NCBI RefSeq assembly: GCF_009735645.1 | Contig: NZ_CP032550.1 | Span: 2,108,001 to 2,172,000 of the forward strand | Length of the DNA stretch: 64,000 nt | DNA from: Microbacterium oryzae | GTDB lineage: Bacteria; Actinomycetota; Actinomycetes; Actinomycetales; Microbacteriaceae | Direction of reading: 5' to 3' | Part shown: one piece after another, positions 34,259-42,263 of the stretch | Numbering within the stretch: position 1 is the stretch's first letter | Layout: each line of letters starts with the position of its first letter | The notes under the pieces: generated by a model | The model's database searches: none | What the model was told of the DNA's origin: nothing | What the model saw: only the letters and a program-made list of their open reading frames with translations | Made by a program: the position numbers and the translations under genes

Positions 34259-35691
34259 CCCATCGCTCCGTCCCAAGGACCCACATCGCACCAGCTGATG
34301 CCGAATCCGGAGAGCACGGAGACCTCCTCGCCCGTGGCGATCTCCACGATGTGCGTGCGCAGCTCGCCCGGCAGCGGCTGCAGCGACTCGCTGTCGTAGG
34401 GATTGGTGCGGAGATCCGGCGCGACGAGCGTCGCCGCGTAGCGCCCGCTCGGCGAGACGCAGGTCTGCAGCAGGCCGTCGCTCCCCGTCGCCTCGAACAG
34501 CGGGGTCACAGCGCCCTCGTCGTCGACGTACGCCGCCCCCTGGGCCTCCGGCAGCTGGTCGCCGCCGAAGCGCACGTACTGCCGGAGCGTGCCCCCGCCC
34601 GGCACCGGGAGCACCCGTCCGAGCTGGCCGAGGTCCTCATCCGGTGCGACGAGCGGCGTCTCCTCGCCCGTGGTGAGGTCGAGCTGGACGCCGCCGGCGG
34701 CGTCGAGGCGCTCGACGAACGCCGTGTACGTGCCGCGGCTCACCGCGTCGATCGCGAACGCCGTGCCGAGGGCGGTGGGCGCGGGCTCGGCCGCCGCCGG
34801 GTCGTAGACGATGAGGTCGCCCGCGAAGTCGACGAAGAGCAGCGCCGAGGCGTCGGGCACGAAGCGCCAGCTCGCGATGCTCGGCTGCTCGTCGCCGACG
34901 AGGAGCGGCTGCGGGTCGGCCTCCGGGTCGCGGAGGTCCGCGGTGAAGAGCACGCTCGCGCGTCCCTCCGTCTCACTCAGCGCGAGGTCGGTGTACGTGT
35001 AGCCGACGAGCTCTCCGCGCGTGGAGACCTGCAGGCCCGTCACGGTGCCCTCGCCCGGGAGGGTCATCTCCCGGGCGTCCGACCCGTCGAGGTCGGCGAC
35101 GTACAGCGCCGATGCGTCCCCCTTGCGGACGGAGACGACGAGGTGCTCCCCGGAGACGCGGAAGTCGTCGATCGCGGGCGCGCTGTAGACGGGCACGGCC
35201 TCGTCGCCCGACAGGCCGCTGCGGAACACGGTGTCGTCGCCGTCGGGATTCCGCTGCAGCAGGAAGATCTCCGCCGCGGGGGTCGTGAACGACGCCTCGA
35301 GCGTCGCCGCCGGGCCGCCGCCGACGCTCTCGGCGTCGTCGATGGTCACGGTGTAGTCGGTCGCGTCGTCGAGGGGGACCGTGAACCGCACCCCGACCAT
35401 CCGCCCCACCGCGTCGATGGTGAACGGGGTCTCCGGGCTGACGGTGACCTGCCCCGGGTCGATCTCCGACAGCGCCTGGTCGGCGGTGAGCACGAGACGG
35501 GTGCCGGATGCCTCCACAGCGGCGTCGGGGTCGACCTCGACGGAGGTCACGCGGGGTCCCTGCGTGAGGCTGACCGCGGCACCGCCGCCGGCGAGGACTG
35601 CGAGGCCGCCGATCACCGCGAGCAGAGCGCCGGCGAACCGGCGGGAGCGGCGACGAGGTGCGCGCTCGCGGCGGGGTCCGTCAGTACTCAT
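34255..35691 (-). CDS. membrane-anchored beta-propeller-like protein, unknown function
   Basis: 478 residues. A basic N-terminus and one hydrophobic segment (FAGALLAVIGGLAVLAGGGAAVSL) make an anchor or signal; the exported body starts with a Big/SbsA-like Ig domain (TSVEVDPDAAVEASGTRLVLTADQAL ... VTVSPETPFTIDAVG). About 300 residues of repeated beta-strand units then resemble a TolB/WD-type propeller (ALYVADLDGSDAREMTLPGEG, IASWRFVPDASALLFVDFAGDLIVYD). No catalytic residues are seen. It overlaps the upstream gene by 11 nt and the downstream mpg by 4 nt, so it belongs to the zinc operon by position; a role in metal capture is not shown. Confidence 0.7.
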   Translation of the reverse strand: MSTDGPRRERAPRRRSRRFAGALLAVIGGLAVLAGGGAAVSLTQGPRVTSVEVDPDAAVEASGTRLVLTADQALSEIDPGQVTVSPETPFTIDAVGRMVGVRFTVPLDDATDYTVTIDDAESVGGGPAATLEASFTTPAAEIFLLQRNPDGDDTVFRSGLSGDEAVPVYSAPAIDDFRVSGEHLVVSVRKGDASALYVADLDGSDAREMTLPGEGTVTGLQVSTRGELVGYTYTDLALSETEGRASVLFTADLRDPEADPQPLLVGDEQPSIASWRFVPDASALLFVDFAGDLIVYDPAAAEPAPTALGTAFAIDAVSRGTYTAFVERLDAAGGVQLDLTTGEETPLVAPDEDLGQLGRVLPVPGGGTLRQYVRFGGDQLPEAQGAAYVDDEGAVTPLFEATGSDGLLQTCVSPSGRYAATLVAPDLRTNPYDSESLQPLPGELRTHIVEIATGEEVSVLSGFGISWCDVGPWDGAMG

Positions 35692-36523
35692 ACGGGTCTT
35701 CCGGCTCGTCGATGGGGGTGATGGCGGTCGGCTCGACGGACAGCGCCCCCGCGGCGTCCGCCGTGATGGTCCCCTCGACCTCGATCCACTGCCCGGCCTC
35801 GAGGTCCGCCTCGTCGGCGCCGAGCCCGGCGCCCCCGGAGGCGACGGGGATCGAAGCGGGCTGCGCGTCGATGACGCAGTGCGTGATCACGAGCCGCCCC
35901 AGGCGCACGCCCGAGGTCTCCTCGTCGGGGGTGACGAACCCGGTGAGCGTGACCTCCTGCCCCGTGTACGCGTCGGGGTTGGTGGCGGTGGCGAACACGG
36001 TCGCCCACTCGCCGATCCCGAACGAGCTGGTGTCGCCGCTCGCAGCGAGGGTGACGGTGTCGGCGCCGCCGAAGAGGGGCGGGGTGCCGGTGTCGCGGTC
36101 CATCGCGAGGTCGACCGACAGCGACGCGGGCGGGAGGACGAGCGCGGCGACCGCGACCGCGGAGGCGATGACGCCGCCGGCGACGACGAGCGCGCCGCCC
36201 GCGAGACGGCGGGGCGTCCGCCGGCGCGTGCGTGTGGAGCGCGCGGAGTCCCCGCCGTGGGCGTGGTCGCCGTGCGCAGGGTCGTCGGCCGCGCCGTGCC
36301 CGTGATCGTGGCCGTGGTCGTTCTCCGCGCCGAGGGGCAGCGTGCACGACCAGACCGCTCCCGCCAGCGCGAGCACGGCCATCCCGACCGCGAACCACGC
36401 CTGCGCAGGGTTGATGTAGAGCTGCAGGCGACCCGTGACGGCGAGGCCCAGGGTGACCGCCGCGAGCACCGCCGCCAGGCCGACGCCCAGCCAGCGCGCT
36501 CCCGCCATCCGGGCCGTCGCCAT
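35681..36523 (-). CDS. TIGR03943-type partner of the YraQ-like permease, His-rich loop
   Basis: 280 residues. Two membrane spans (GVGLAAVLAAVTLGLAVTG; AWFAVGMAVLALAGAVW) are followed by a His/Asp-rich linker (ENDHGHDHGHGAADDPAHGD), a third span (GGALVVAGGVIASAVAVAALVL) and a soluble C-terminal domain with TFTGFVT-like strands and a conserved Cys (ITHCVIDAQPA). This is the TIGR03943 'putative permease subunit' layout, usually paired with a YraQ-like permease as here. The His-rich linker could bind zinc. I chose ATG 36523; a TTG eight codons upstream is possible. It follows the permease by 16 bp. Confidence 0.78.
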   Translation of the reverse strand: MATARMAGARWLGVGLAAVLAAVTLGLAVTGRLQLYINPAQAWFAVGMAVLALAGAVWSCTLPLGAENDHGHDHGHGAADDPAHGDHAHGGDSARSTRTRRRTPRRLAGGALVVAGGVIASAVAVAALVLPPASLSVDLAMDRDTGTPPLFGGADTVTLAASGDTSSFGIGEWATVFATATNPDAYTGQEVTLTGFVTPDEETSGVRLGRLVITHCVIDAQPASIPVASGGAGLGADEADLEAGQWIEVEGTITADAAGALSVEPTAITPIDEPEDPYEY

Positions 36524-36539
36524 CCGCTCGGTCGTCTCG

Positions 36540-37562
36540 TCACGCAAGGAGGTTCACCCCGACTCCGATGACGAACGCCGACAGCAGGACGACGGCGACG
36601 ATGCCCGCGAGCACGCGGCCGGTGAAGGTGGTGCGCATGAGCGCGAGCATCTTCACGTCGACGAGCGGGCCGACGAGGAGGAAGGCGACGAGCGAGCCCG
36701 ATGAGAACGTCGAGGCGAACGACAGGGCGAAGAACGAGTCGACGTTCGAGCAGATCGCCACGGTCATCGCCAGCAGCATCATCGCGACGATCGACAGCAC
36801 CGGATTGGAGCCGACCGCCACGAGCACGCTGCGCGGGATCAGCACCTGCACGGCCCCGGCGAGCGCGGAGCCGATGACGAGCGCGGGCATGACCGCGCGC
36901 AGCTCGACGACGAACTGGGCGAGGCTGCGGCGCGCGCGGTCGCCCTGCTCGCCCGCGACGACCTCGCAGGTCTCGCGGAACCGGTCGGTGAGGATCAGCT
37001 CGGGGTCGGGATGGCGGCTGTAGAGCCAGCCGATGAGATTGGCGATGAGGTAGCCGCCGAGCAGGCGGGCGACGAGGATGCCGCCGTCCCACCCGAAGGC
37101 CTGGTGGGTGGTGAGGATGACGATCGGGTTCACGATCGGCGCGGCGACGAGGAACGTCAGCGCATCGGCCGGGGTCAGCCCGCGCATGAGGAGCCCTCGG
37201 GCGAACGGCACATTCCCGCATTCGCATACGGGGATGAGCATGCCGAGCAGCGACAGCACGGCGCGCCGCGCCCATCCGCGCCGGGGCAGCACGCGCTCGA
37301 TGACGTGGGCCGGCACCCACACCTGCACCGCGATCGACAGCAGCACGCCGAGCACGACGAACGGCAGCGACTCGATGAGCACGCTGAGCGCGAGCGTCAG
37401 GCCGTCCTGCGCGCGGGTGGGGAGCGAGTCGGGGAAGAGGGCGGGTGCGAGCGCGTCGATGAGAAACAGCGCGACGACCGCGGCGGCGCCCAGCGCCAGG
37501 CCGACCGCCAGCCGGGGCGGTCGCTGCTGCGCGGTGCGCTCGCGGACGGGGGCGGAGGTCAC
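36540..37562 (-). CDS. YraQ-like permease (DUF318)
   Basis: 340 residues with about 8-9 membrane segments. The conserved metal/thiol motif LLGMLIPVCECGNVPFARGLLMRG and the second-half repeat MTVAICSNVDSFFALSFASTFSSGSLVAFLLVGPLVDVKM identify the YraQ/DUF318 permease family, whose substrate is not established (metal and thiol roles have been proposed). The GTG overlaps the zur stop as GTGA. Its location between zur and the His-rich TIGR03943 partner makes zinc transport or sensing plausible. Confidence 0.85.
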   Translation of the reverse strand: MTSAPVRERTAQQRPPRLAVGLALGAAAVVALFLIDALAPALFPDSLPTRAQDGLTLALSVLIESLPFVVLGVLLSIAVQVWVPAHVIERVLPRRGWARRAVLSLLGMLIPVCECGNVPFARGLLMRGLTPADALTFLVAAPIVNPIVILTTHQAFGWDGGILVARLLGGYLIANLIGWLYSRHPDPELILTDRFRETCEVVAGEQGDRARRSLAQFVVELRAVMPALVIGSALAGAVQVLIPRSVLVAVGSNPVLSIVAMMLLAMTVAICSNVDSFFALSFASTFSSGSLVAFLLVGPLVDVKMLALMRTTFTGRVLAGIVAVVLLSAFVIGVGVNLLA

Positions 37563-37984
37563 GCCGACGCGTCGTCCTTCTTCGCGGCGTCCGCGGAGTC
37601 CTTCGCGGCGCACTCGGCGCAGACGCCGAAGATGTCGACCATGTGCTCGGCGTCGCGGAACCCGTGCTGCGCGGCCGTCTCCTGCGCCCACCGCTCCACG
37701 GGCGGCGCCTCGATCTCGACGGCGCGGCCGCAGCGGCGGCAGATCAGGTGATGGTGGTGCCCCTGCGAGCATGCGCGGTAGAGCGCCTCGCCCTCGGGGC
37801 TCTGCAGGGTGTCGGCCTCGCCCGTGGCGGTGAGGCCGGCAAGAGCGCGGTACACCGTGGCGAGGCCGATGCCGGTCTCCTCCGCACGGAGGGAGGCGTG
37901 CAGCGCCTGGGCGCTCACGAATCCCTCGGCGCCGCTGAGCGCATCGCGCACGCGCTCGCGCTGCCAGGTGTTCCGCTGAGCCAT
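37559..37984 (-). CDS. zur: Fur-family metalloregulator, probable Zur
   Basis: 141 residues. Fur winged helix at the N-terminus (TWQRERVRDALSGAEGFVSAQALHASLRAEETGIGLATVYRAL), then the metal-binding core HHHHLICRRCG and a second CAEC pair near the end: the two CxxC motifs form the structural zinc site. Position inside a znuCB operon with Zur-like boxes makes Zur the best call; Fur is less likely. Besides read-through from znuB (22 bp upstream), it has its own leaderless promoter: TAGAAT ends 6 nt before the ATG. It would repress znuA and znuCB when zinc is sufficient. Confidence 0.88.
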   Translation of the reverse strand: MAQRNTWQRERVRDALSGAEGFVSAQALHASLRAEETGIGLATVYRALAGLTATGEADTLQSPEGEALYRACSQGHHHHLICRRCGRAVEIEAPPVERWAQETAAQHGFRDAEHMVDIFGVCAECAAKDSADAAKKDDASA

Positions 37985-38006
37985 GTGTCGATTCTAGGCG
38001 GCGCCG

Positions 38007-38906
38007 CTATGCGGCGGCCGGGACGGCGATGTCGAGGTCGGCTTCCTCGGCGCTGCGCACCGCCCGATCACGGCGCCACGAGATGAGACGGCAGACGCCC
38101 CAGATCGCGAACGAGATCGTCGTGATGTACGGGCTGACCGGGAGCGTGCCCGCGATGGCGAGGAGGATGCCGCCCACCGCGGAGACCAGGCCGAACAGCG
38201 CCGACAGCAGCGGCACCGCAAGCGGACCGTGGCTGACGCGCATGGCGGCGGCGGCGGGGGTGACGAGCAGCGCCATCACGAGGAGCGCGCCGATGATGTG
38301 GACGGCCACCGCGACGATGAGCCCGAGGAGCAGCATGAACAGGATGCTCACGCGGCGGGTGGGCACGCCGCGCGCCTCGGCGGACTGCGGATCGAGCGAG
38401 TCGAATCGGAGCGGGTTCCAGATGAGGAGCAGCCCGAGGAACACGACCGAGCTGATGACGATGAGCCAGCCGAGGTCGGGGTTCGACACCGACACGATCT
38501 GGCCGGTCAGCAGGCTGAACCGGTTGGCGCTGCGGCCCTCGTAGAGCGACAGGAAGAGGATGCCGAGACCGAGCCCGAAGGGCATGAGCACGCCGACGAC
38601 GGAGTTGCGGTCGCGAGCGCGAGACCCCAGGGCTCCGATGATCAGCGCCGCGACGACCGCGCCGAGCAGGGAGCCCACGACGACGCTGCCGCCGAAGAGG
38701 AGCGCGGCGGCGGCGCCGGCGAAGGAGAGCTCGCTCACGCCGTGCACGGCGAAGGCCATGTCGCGCTGCATGATGAAGACGCCGATCAGCCCGCCGACGA
38801 TGCCGAGCGCTGCGGCGGCGATGACGGAGTTCGACACCAGCTGCAGCAGGGCGCCGTAGTCGTCGAACGAGAAGACGTCACTCCAGGCGACACCGGGCAC
38901 CCTCAT
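38007..38906 (-). CDS. znuB: zinc ABC transporter permease
   Basis: 299 residues with about 8-9 membrane spans, of the ABC-3 permease family. The family landmarks are IMQRDMAFAVHGVSELSFAGAAAALLFG near the first third and IIGALLVMALLVTPAAAAM, the usual ATPase-coupling region. It forms the membrane channel of a zinc (possibly manganese) importer with ZnuC and ZnuA. The ATG overlaps the znuC stop (ATGA). Confidence 0.93.
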   Translation of the reverse strand: MRVPGVAWSDVFSFDDYGALLQLVSNSVIAAAALGIVGGLIGVFIMQRDMAFAVHGVSELSFAGAAAALLFGGSVVVGSLLGAVVAALIIGALGSRARDRNSVVGVLMPFGLGLGILFLSLYEGRSANRFSLLTGQIVSVSNPDLGWLIVISSVVFLGLLLIWNPLRFDSLDPQSAEARGVPTRRVSILFMLLLGLIVAVAVHIIGALLVMALLVTPAAAAMRVSHGPLAVPLLSALFGLVSAVGGILLAIAGTLPVSPYITTISFAIWGVCRLISWRRDRAVRSAEEADLDIAVPAAA

Positions 38907-39736
38907 GCGTGCGCCTCCGCGTCGTGGTGGTGATCGTGGTCGTGGTGCTCGTGCGGATGGTGCGGCTCGGCGTCGGGGATGCCGACGACCACGAGCCGGC
39001 CGCCCGCGCGCAGCACCTCGACGGGTGCGCCGTACAGCTCGCTCAGCACCTCGGTGCGCAGCACCTCCGCGGGCGACCCGAAGGTGAAGCGCCCGCCGGC
39101 GATGTAGAGGATGCGGTCGACGGACTCGAGGATCGGGTTCACGTCGTGCGTCACGAACAGCACCGCCGCGCCGTGCTCGCGACGCTCCCGGTCGATGATC
39201 GCGGTCACGGCGCGCTGGTTGGCGAGGTCGAGGCTCGACAGCGGCTCGTCGCACAGCAGCAGAGCGGGGGCGTCGGCAAGCGCCTGCCCCACCCGCAGCC
39301 GCTGCTGCTCGCCGCCGGAGAGGGATCCCACCGGGTCGTCGGCGTAGCGCGTGGCGCCGACCGCCTCGAGCAGCGCGTCGACACGGGCGTGGTCGCCACG
39401 GCGCGGAATCGGGAATCCGAAGCGCGCTCCGTTGACGCCGAGCGCGACGAGGTCGCGCGCCCGCAGGCTCGTGCCCGGGGTGAAGGGCCGCTGCTGCGGG
39501 ATGTACCCGATGCGGCGGTTGCCCTTCCGCACCGGCTTCCCCTCGACGCGGATGGCGCCGGCGCTCAGCTCGCGGAGGCCCAGGATCGCGCGCAGCAGAG
39601 TCGTCTTCCCGGACCCGCTGGGCCCGAGCACGGCGACGAACTCCCCCGGCTGGATGGCCAGGTCGAGCCCCGACCAGAGCTCGCGTCCGCGCAGGCGCAG
39701 GGCTGCGCCGGAGATCTCGAGGACGGGTGCGGACAT
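38903..39736 (-). CDS. znuC: zinc ABC transporter ATP-binding protein with His-rich tail
   Basis: 277 residues. ABC ATPase motifs: LGPSGSGKTTLL (Walker A), the Q-loop in GYIPQQRPF, LSGGEQQR signature, LLLCDEPLSSLD (Walker B) and VTHDVN (H-loop). The C-terminus ends in a run of His, Asp and Glu (HHPHEHHDHDHHHDAEAHA), unusual for an ATPase and likely to bind metal on the cytoplasmic side. TAGGGT (39749-39744) lies 7 nt before the ATG with a Zur-like box just upstream. First gene of a long operon down to mpg. Confidence 0.94.
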   Translation of the reverse strand: MSAPVLEISGAALRLRGRELWSGLDLAIQPGEFVAVLGPSGSGKTTLLRAILGLRELSAGAIRVEGKPVRKGNRRIGYIPQQRPFTPGTSLRARDLVALGVNGARFGFPIPRRGDHARVDALLEAVGATRYADDPVGSLSGGEQQRLRVGQALADAPALLLCDEPLSSLDLANQRAVTAIIDRERREHGAAVLFVTHDVNPILESVDRILYIAGGRFTFGSPAEVLRTEVLSELYGAPVEVLRAGGRLVVVGIPDAEPHHPHEHHDHDHHHDAEAHA

Positions 39737-39756
39737 GGTCCTCACCCTATCCCCTA

Positions 39757-39772
39757 CTGATAATCGTTCTCC
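39757..39772 (-). promoter_or_regulatory. Zur-like box of the znuCB-zur operon
   Basis: Plus-strand CTGATAATCGTTCTCC: an imperfect dyad around AATCGTT, AT-rich against the surrounding DNA and covering the spacer/-35 region of the znuC promoter. It resembles actinobacterial Zur sites and the better palindrome at 40830-40842. Confidence 0.65.
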
Positions 39773-39798
39773 GAGGTCGATGCGAAGGCCGGACGAAC

Positions 39799-40809
39799 TC
39801 ACTCGCCGCTCGTCAGCGCGTCCTGCAGCGCGGATACGTTCGACGCCATCCACGAGACGTACGTCTCGCCCTCGGGAAGCGTCTCCGCGTACTCGACCAC
39901 CGGCACGTCGGCGCCCTCCGCCGTCTCGATGATGCGCGCGGTCTCCGCGCCGCCGGTCTGCGCGTTGGCGACCACGACGTCGACGTCGCCGCCCTCGATC
40001 GCCTTCGTGGCGGCGAGCAGGGTCGCGGGGGCGACGTCCTGGCCCTCCTCGACGGCCTCGGCGAATCCCTCGGTCGTCACGTCCTCGAGCCCGGCCGCCT
40101 CGGCGAGGTAGCCGCCGACCGGCTCTGTGAAGAACACGTGCGAACCCTGCGCCTCGTCCGAGACGGTCTGCAGCGACGCCTCGAGGCCCTCGATGTCGGC
40201 GAGGAGCGCCTCCTCGCGGGCGGCGATGTCGTCGGCGTCGTCCGGGAGCAGCTCCTCGAGCTCTCCCGCGAGGCTCTCGACGAAGTGCGCGACCGTGTGC
40301 GGGTCGTACCAGACGTGCTCGTTGAAGCCCTCGATGTGGTCGTGACCCTCGTGCGCGTCCGCCGAGGCCTCGTCCGCGTGCTCGTGGTCGTGCTCGGCCT
40401 CGTCGCCGTCCTCGTGCCCCTCGTTCCCGGGGTACGCGTGCGAGAACTCGACGACCGTGAGCACGTGCTCGGTGCCGGCGGCCTCGACGAGCTCCTCCAT
40501 GAAGTGGTCGTAGCCGCCGCCGTTGAGGATGGCCAGATCGGCACCTTCGACGGCGAGCTGATCCCGGGCGGTCGCCTCGTAGGAGTGCGGGTCCTGTGTG
40601 GGCGAGTCGACGATCGCGCTCACTTCGGCCGCGTCGCCGACCAGCTGCTCGGCGAGCGACGCGTAGACGCTCGTCGAGGCCACGACGGCGATGCCGTCGC
40701 CCTCGCCGGAGCCGCCCTCCGCGGCGGCACCGCCGCCCGAAGCGCATCCCACGAGCGCGAGCGCGGGGACGGCGAGGACGGCAGGGAGGAGCAGACGGCG
40801 TGCGATCAT
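39799..40809 (-). CDS. znuA: zinc ABC transporter substrate-binding lipoprotein
   Basis: 336 residues. Signal peptide with lipobox LVGC, then a cluster-9 (ZnuA-type) binding protein. Ligand histidines are expected in DPHSYE and HVWYDPHTV, with the acidic ligand near the C-terminus. Between them is a loop rich in His, Asp and Glu (HEDGDEAEHDHEHADEASADAHEGHDH), the mark of zinc-specific members. It captures zinc outside the membrane for ZnuBC. It has its own promoter: TAGGGT ends 6 nt before the ATG with a Zur box over the -35 region, so it is transcribed separately from znuCB, 63 bp away in the same direction. Confidence 0.95.
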   Translation of the reverse strand: MIARRLLLPAVLAVPALALVGCASGGGAAAEGGSGEGDGIAVVASTSVYASLAEQLVGDAAEVSAIVDSPTQDPHSYEATARDQLAVEGADLAILNGGGYDHFMEELVEAAGTEHVLTVVEFSHAYPGNEGHEDGDEAEHDHEHADEASADAHEGHDHIEGFNEHVWYDPHTVAHFVESLAGELEELLPDDADDIAAREEALLADIEGLEASLQTVSDEAQGSHVFFTEPVGGYLAEAAGLEDVTTEGFAEAVEEGQDVAPATLLAATKAIEGGDVDVVVANAQTGGAETARIIETAEGADVPVVEYAETLPEGETYVSWMASNVSALQDALTSGE

Positions 40810-40826
40810 GACACCACCCTAACTCA

Positions 40827-40852
40827 AATGAGAATCATTCTCGAATCATTCG
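40827..40852 (-). promoter_or_regulatory. Zur box of znuA, two overlapping palindromes
   Basis: GAGAAT-C-ATTCTC (40830-40842) is a perfect 13-bp palindrome; CGAAT-C-ATTCG (40842-40852) is a second one sharing its edge. They cover the -35 region of the znuA promoter (-10 TAGGGT at 40821-40816). Two dimers could bind side by side. Confidence 0.75.
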
Positions 40853-40867
40853 AGCGTGCGGCTGACG

Positions 40868-40905
40868 ACGAAGCGGGGCCCGGCGTCCACCGGGCCCCGC
40901 TTCGT
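40868..40905 (-). terminator. intrinsic terminator of the hxlB-hxlA unit
   Basis: Perfect 16-bp arms ACGAAGCGGGGCCCGG / CCGGGCCCCGCTTCGT with a 6-nt loop, 12 bp downstream of the hxlA stop; it insulates the znuA promoter. Confidence 0.85.
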
Positions 40906-40916
40906 GGTGTCGTGCG

Positions 40917-41540
40917 TCAGACGAGCTCGGCGCGCAGGGCCGCGGCCGCCGCGCCCACGTCGGGGGCGCCGTAGATGGCGCCGCCGACGACCGCGACGCG
41001 CGCGCCGGACTCGGCCACGGCGCCGATGGTGCTGACGTTCACGCCGCCGGCCACGGAGAAGGGCACGCCGGACGCCTTGCCGTCTTCGAGGAGCGTCGAG
41101 AAGGTGAAGCCCTCCTCGGCCTGCTCGTCGAGGCCCGCGTGCATCTCGACGAACTCGGCGCCGAGCGCGACGACCTCCTTCGCGCGCGCCGGCTTGTCGG
41201 CGACGCCGATGAGGTCGACGACGACGCCCTTGCCGTGCTTCTTGGCGGCCGTGACGGCACCCGCGATCGTGCTGTCGCCCGCCGTGCCGAGCACGGTGAC
41301 GAGGTCGGCACCCGCGCTGAAGGCGATGTCGGCCTCCAGCTCGCCGGCGTCCATCGTCTTGAGGTCGGCGAACACGATCTTGTCGGGGTGCGCCTCCTTC
41401 ACGGCGGTGATGGCGGAGAGGCCCACGCTCTTGATGAGCGGGGTCCCCAGCTCGAGGATGTCGACGTGCGGCGCGGCGGCCGCGGCCAGCTCGAGAGCGG
41501 CTTCGGTGGTCAGGGTGTCCATGGCGAACTGCAGCTTCAT
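40917..41540 (-). CDS. hxlA: 3-hexulose-6-phosphate synthase
   Basis: 207 residues of the OMP-decarboxylase/KGPDC fold. It condenses formaldehyde with ribulose 5-phosphate to hexulose 6-phosphate (ribulose monophosphate pathway). Landmarks: KLQFAMDTLTTEAALEL, DILELGTPLIKSVG, the metal/catalytic segment VFADLKTMDAGELEA, EMHAGLDEQA and the phosphate-binding AVVGGAIYGAPD end. GAAGGAA precedes the ATG. It follows hxlB by 51 bp in the same direction. A role in formaldehyde detoxification fits a heterotroph without methanol genes in view. Confidence 0.94.
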   Translation of the reverse strand: MKLQFAMDTLTTEAALELAAAAAPHVDILELGTPLIKSVGLSAITAVKEAHPDKIVFADLKTMDAGELEADIAFSAGADLVTVLGTAGDSTIAGAVTAAKKHGKGVVVDLIGVADKPARAKEVVALGAEFVEMHAGLDEQAEEGFTFSTLLEDGKASGVPFSVAGGVNVSTIGAVAESGARVAVVGGAIYGAPDVGAAAAALRAELV

Positions 41541-41591
41541 CGTGTTCCTTCGGTGTTCATCGGTGGACGCGGCTCGGCGGAGCCGCGGACG

Positions 41592-42173
41592 TCATTCGAG
41601 ATTCGCGTGACGCGGCCAGATCTCGTCGGCGGTCGCGCCGGATCGCTGCCACAGCGCATGGAAGAGCGCGTCGCCCAGCAGCACGACCGACTGCTCGAAC
41701 AGGCTGCCCGCGTACTGGGCGGAGGCGGCACCCGAGCGGTCGAGCTTCTCGGCCGCCGGCACGACGATCACGGCGTGAGCGAGGCCAGCGAGCGGCGAAG
41801 CGGCCGCGGTGGTGATGGCGGCGACCCGCGCGCCGACGGAGACCGCGGTCTGCGCGGCCCGCACGATCCCACCGGTCGTTCCCGACCCGCTCGCGGTGAG
41901 CAGCAGGTCGCCGGGGCGGATGGCCGGGGCCGTCGTCTCCCCCACGACGTGGACGTCGAGGCCGAGGTGCATGAGACGCATGGCGACCATCCGCAGCGCG
42001 AGGCCGGAGCGGCCCGCCCCATGCACGAACACACGATCCGCGTCGGCGACGGCGCCGAGGAACGACTCGAGCTCCTCGGCCGGCGCCTCGGACAGGCCGC
42101 CCAGGACGCCGTGCACCTCGTCGCGGATGCGGCGGATGGCGGGGCCGAGCGCGTCTGTCGTCATGCTCTCCAT
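41592..42173 (-). CDS. hxlB: 6-phospho-3-hexuloisomerase
   Basis: 193 residues, SIS-domain isomerase that turns hexulose 6-phosphate into fructose 6-phosphate, completing formaldehyde fixation. The SIS pattern is visible in VFVHGAGRSGLALRMVAMRLMHLGLDVHVVGETTAPAIRPGDLLLTASGSG (sugar-phosphate loop and the Thr/Ser-rich site), and FEQSVVLLGDALF is the C-terminal helix with the catalytic Glu of the family. I kept the first ATG (42173); a second at 42164 has GGAG only 3 nt upstream. It is divergent from the LuxR gene, with a palindromic operator between. Confidence 0.93.
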   Translation of the reverse strand: MESMTTDALGPAIRRIRDEVHGVLGGLSEAPAEELESFLGAVADADRVFVHGAGRSGLALRMVAMRLMHLGLDVHVVGETTAPAIRPGDLLLTASGSGTTGGIVRAAQTAVSVGARVAAITTAAASPLAGLAHAVIVVPAAEKLDRSGAASAQYAGSLFEQSVVLLGDALFHALWQRSGATADEIWPRHANLE

Positions 42174-42217
42174 CGTGCGCCGCCGCCCGCGCGATCGCGG
42201 CCCGTCGATCGGGTGGT

Positions 42218-42241
42218 CCGCCTACCCGAACGGGTAGGCGG
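42218..42241. promoter_or_regulatory. perfect 11-2-11 palindrome between hxlB and the LuxR gene
   Basis: CCGCCTACCCG - AA - CGGGTAGGCGG, ending 10 bp before the -10 hexamer of the LuxR gene and 45 bp upstream of hxlB. Likely operator of the ATPase-LuxR regulator controlling both directions. Confidence 0.65.
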
Positions 42242-42251
42242 GGCGGAGACG

Positions 42252-42257
42252 TATAGT
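42252..42257 (+). promoter_or_regulatory. leaderless -10 (TATAGT) of the LuxR gene
   Basis: TATAGT ends 6 nt before GTG 42264, so the transcript probably begins at the start codon. The palindromic operator overlaps the -35 position. Confidence 0.6.
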
Positions 42258-42263
42258 CGCGGG

